Assembly (NCBI GenBank): GCA_017615055.1
Contig: JAGAAW010000023.1
Span: 1-40,097 of the forward strand
DNA from: Fibrobacter sp.
Lineage (GTDB): Bacteria; Fibrobacterota; Fibrobacteria; Fibrobacterales; Fibrobacteraceae
DNA: 40,097 nucleotides
Direction: 5' to 3'
In this document: in pieces, positions 38,697-40,097 of the stretch
Layout of the letters: every line of letters starts with the position of its first letter
Position numbering within the stretch: the stretch's first letter is position 1
Made by a program: the position numbers and the translations under genes
The notes under the pieces: model-generated
What the model was told of the DNA's origin: nothing
Database searches by the model: none
What the model saw: the letters and a program-made list of their open reading frames with translations, nothing else

Positions 38697-39699
38697 AGAA
38701 CCTCATTGTTTTCTCGGGTTTATTGACCAGAATCATCTTGACAGGAACATCCAAGATGCGAATCAGGGAATAAGGCGACTTATCCATCCCCACCGCAGGG
38801 ATAAACTTCAGCGAAACAGATTCGTTGTGGTCTACCGGCAGAGAATCCTTCAATTCATCCTGGGTCATCTTGAATTCGGGCTTAAAGCGAATGGTAAAAT
38901 CACTACCAAGTTCAGCAACGGCATCGACGTCCACATACGGATTGTCCTCGCTACGCACAAGAACCTTAAAGCCCTCGGGAACACGCCCTGCACCGTCATT
39001 GGGGGCAAACTTGACAACGACATCATTTTCAAAGCCGTCACGCAGATTATGTGCAACGCTCTTTTGCGGAGTCAATGAAACAATCGCATCGATGTCGATT
39101 CCCTGGACTGTTTCAAATCTGCAGATTTCCTTTTCGCGAATAAGGACCTCACCCTTGCGGGCGGCGTCCGTTAGCATGATGTAGTAGCCGAACACATCTT
39201 TTGACTTTGCCATCTCGCACCAGGAGTCCAAGACCCTTTCAAGTTTTTTCTTGTCCACGTTATCGTCGCCATCAGTCATGAGTTTCATAACATCGATACG
39301 GTCCGCAGAAAAGATCTTGTCAATGGAATGCAATATGGGTGCCGAGATATTCGTATTCGTCACCTTATCGTTCTTGTATTCCTTGATTTTCTTTATGAGG
39401 GCCGACTTGCCCTCCTGCGTTGCAGGTTGCCTCCATTCATCGAGCTTTTCACTATCCTGGAAAGGAACCACTACGATTTCGGTCCGCTCGTTGGTAATGG
39501 ACTCAATGTCCTTTGCCATCGCATTCACGACTTTTTCATAGATATCCGGGGATCCGTTATACCCCTTCATGGAGAGGGTCACATCCCACAGATAAGTCAA
39601 GCGCACATCCTTGACCTGCTGGGCCAGAAGGAGCTCCGGGAACAACAAGATTCCCAACAATAATGATAAGTATAAAGAGGGCTTTTTCGAGCATTTCAT
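38686..39699 (-). CDS. Exported von Willebrand A domain protein
   Basis: A 337-residue protein with signal peptide MKCSKKPSLYLSLLLGILLF..LLLAQ, likely cut after 'LLLA' and so periplasmic. The vWA domain (about 31-185) has a metal-ion-dependent adhesion site: D39-V-T41-L-S43 ('LWDVTLSMKG', a DxTxS form of DxSxS), Thr114/Thr116 ('TNTNISAPIL') and Asp143 ('KLMTDGDDN'). Residues 190-337 are beta-rich, perhaps Ig-like repeats ('VVKFAPNDGAGRVPEGFKVL', 'SVSLKFIPAVG'). vWA domains with an intact MIDAS normally bind a protein partner through Mg2+. It is the first gene of the seven-gene minus-strand run. The start codon has no good ribosome site; AT-rich upstream DNA (39700-39780) is the likely promoter region. 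Confidence 0.85.
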   Translation of the reverse strand: MKCSKKPSLYLSLLLGILLFPELLLAQQVKDVRLTYLWDVTLSMKGYNGSPDIYEKVVNAMAKDIESITNERTEIVVVPFQDSEKLDEWRQPATQEGKSALIKKIKEYKNDKVTNTNISAPILHSIDKIFSADRIDVMKLMTDGDDNVDKKKLERVLDSWCEMAKSKDVFGYYIMLTDAARKGEVLIREKEICRFETVQGIDIDAIVSLTPQKSVAHNLRDGFENDVVVKFAPNDGAGRVPEGFKVLVRSEDNPYVDVDAVAELGSDFTIRFKPEFKMTQDELKDSLPVDHNESVSLKFIPAVGMDKSPYSLIRILDVPVKMILVNKPEKTMRFYVR

Positions 39700-39819
39700 A
39701 GCATAACTAATATAACATATTATTTACCTAAAGGATTGCTTTGTAAAAAAAAACACTAAAACCAAGAAAGTTTTTTAAGCAAACATATCTTTTAGTGGGT
39801 TCAGGCACATAACGATGCT

Positions 39820-39851
39820 AAAAAGGGGCCGCATCACTGCGGCCCCTTTTT
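39820..39851 (-). terminator. Strong intrinsic terminator after the iron-sulfur subunit gene
   Basis: AAAAAGGGGCCGC, loop of 6, GCGGCCCCTTTTT: a 13-bp stem with flanking A and T runs, so it is able to work in both directions. It separates the right-edge gene, 24 bases from its stop, from the seven-gene run. Confidence 0.93.
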
Positions 39852-39875
39852 GAATGGTTTGGTCAGAATTTAAAA

Positions 39876-40097
39876 TTAGTCCTTGCCGTAAACCTTTTCG
39901 GCGTAGGTGATCGTTGCGCCGAGGTATTCGCGGTTCATCTTGGCGATGTAATCCACGGTGATACCCTTCGGGCACGCTGCCTGGCATTCGTAAAGGTTCG
40001 TGCAGTTGCCGAAGCCTTCCTTGTCCATCTGGGCGACCATGGCGAGCACGCGCTTCTTCGCCTCGACCTTGCCCTGCGGCAAGAAGCTGAGGTGAGA
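39876..40097 (-). CDS. sdhB: Fumarate reductase/succinate dehydrogenase iron-sulfur subunit (partial, C-terminus only)
   Basis: The last 73 codons of a gene that begins beyond the right edge. '[20 protein letters not shown]' and '[20 protein letters not shown]', followed by '[13 protein letters not shown]', match the C-terminal ferredoxin-like half of FrdB/SdhB; the visible C-x5-C-x3-CP cysteines bind the 3Fe-4S or 4Fe-4S cluster nearest the quinone. The family shape resembles Bacteroidetes-type enzymes. In a succinate-forming anaerobe the enzyme would mainly reduce fumarate with menaquinol, which fits the mqnE gene in this window. FrdB and SdhB cannot be told apart from this fragment. Confidence 0.92.
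   Translation of the reverse strand, partial: SHLSFLPQGKVEAKKRVLAMVAQMDKEGFGNCTNLYECQAACPKGITVDYIAKMNREYLGATITYAEKVYGKD

Noticed and set aside
39775..39987. 70-codon minus-strand frame at the right edge
   Set aside because: It runs through the strong terminator hairpin and overlaps the iron-sulfur subunit in another frame.

Overview
The window looks like a chromosomal piece of a Fibrobacter-type bacterium (FCB group, Gram-negative). The clues are a 'Fibrobacter succinogenes major paralogous domain' in the gene at 30201-32342, many exported lipoproteins and beta-barrel-like proteins, a fumarate reductase/succinate dehydrogenase iron-sulfur subunit, the futalosine menaquinone enzyme MqnE, and promoter-like TAnnTTTG elements of the Bacteroidetes kind. 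No tRNA, rRNA, CRISPR array or insertion sequence was seen. Coding density is very high and no gap exceeds about 210 bases.

Layout. 1-3.8 kb (minus strand): the start of a DsbA-like lipoprotein running off the left edge, then prfC, a SprT-like metalloprotease and a YkgJ-type cysteine-cluster protein. 3.95-8.69 kb (plus): four exported proteins in a row (EF-hand-like lipoprotein, PorV/TraF-like outer membrane protein, two further envelope proteins). 8.68-8.86 kb (minus): a 59-codon ArfA-like gene with an intrinsic terminator inside its own reading frame. 8.93-15.4 kb (plus): tilS (with two in-frame heptamer-repeat insertions), ftsH, folP, cdaA and an FGE-domain membrane protein. 15.5-19.05 kb: an M15-like peptidase and a small lipoprotein (divergent), then a minus-strand group pyrD, beta-barrel protein, PDZ-thioredoxin. 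19.1-25.8 kb (plus): M20 dipeptidase, sirtuin, mqnE, then nfeD-floA and a downstream membrane protein. 25.8-27.1 kb: a beta-barrel protein and a small unknown protein.

27.2-39.7 kb (minus) is the most unusual region. Seven genes, almost all overlapping or within about 26 bases of each other, read in the order: exported vWA protein, lipoprotein with an inner-membrane helix and cytoplasmic tail, tubulin/FtsZ-like GTPase (Tubulin_2 type), large coiled-coil protein with a two-helix membrane hairpin, TerB-like/transmembrane/paralogous-domain protein, a voltage-gated cation channel with a large extra membrane region, and acetolactate decarboxylase. A link between FtsZ-like proteins and vWA proteins has been proposed before from comparative genomics (FtsZl families, suggested membrane remodelling). 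The addition of a six-charge S4 voltage-gated channel and the paralogous-domain protein is not something I know as described. I infer an envelope-spanning, GTP-driven assembly coupled to ion flux; nothing in the sequence proves this.

The right edge holds a strong terminator and the C-terminus of the fumarate reductase/succinate dehydrogenase iron-sulfur subunit. All coordinates and motifs were read by eye; no database search was run.
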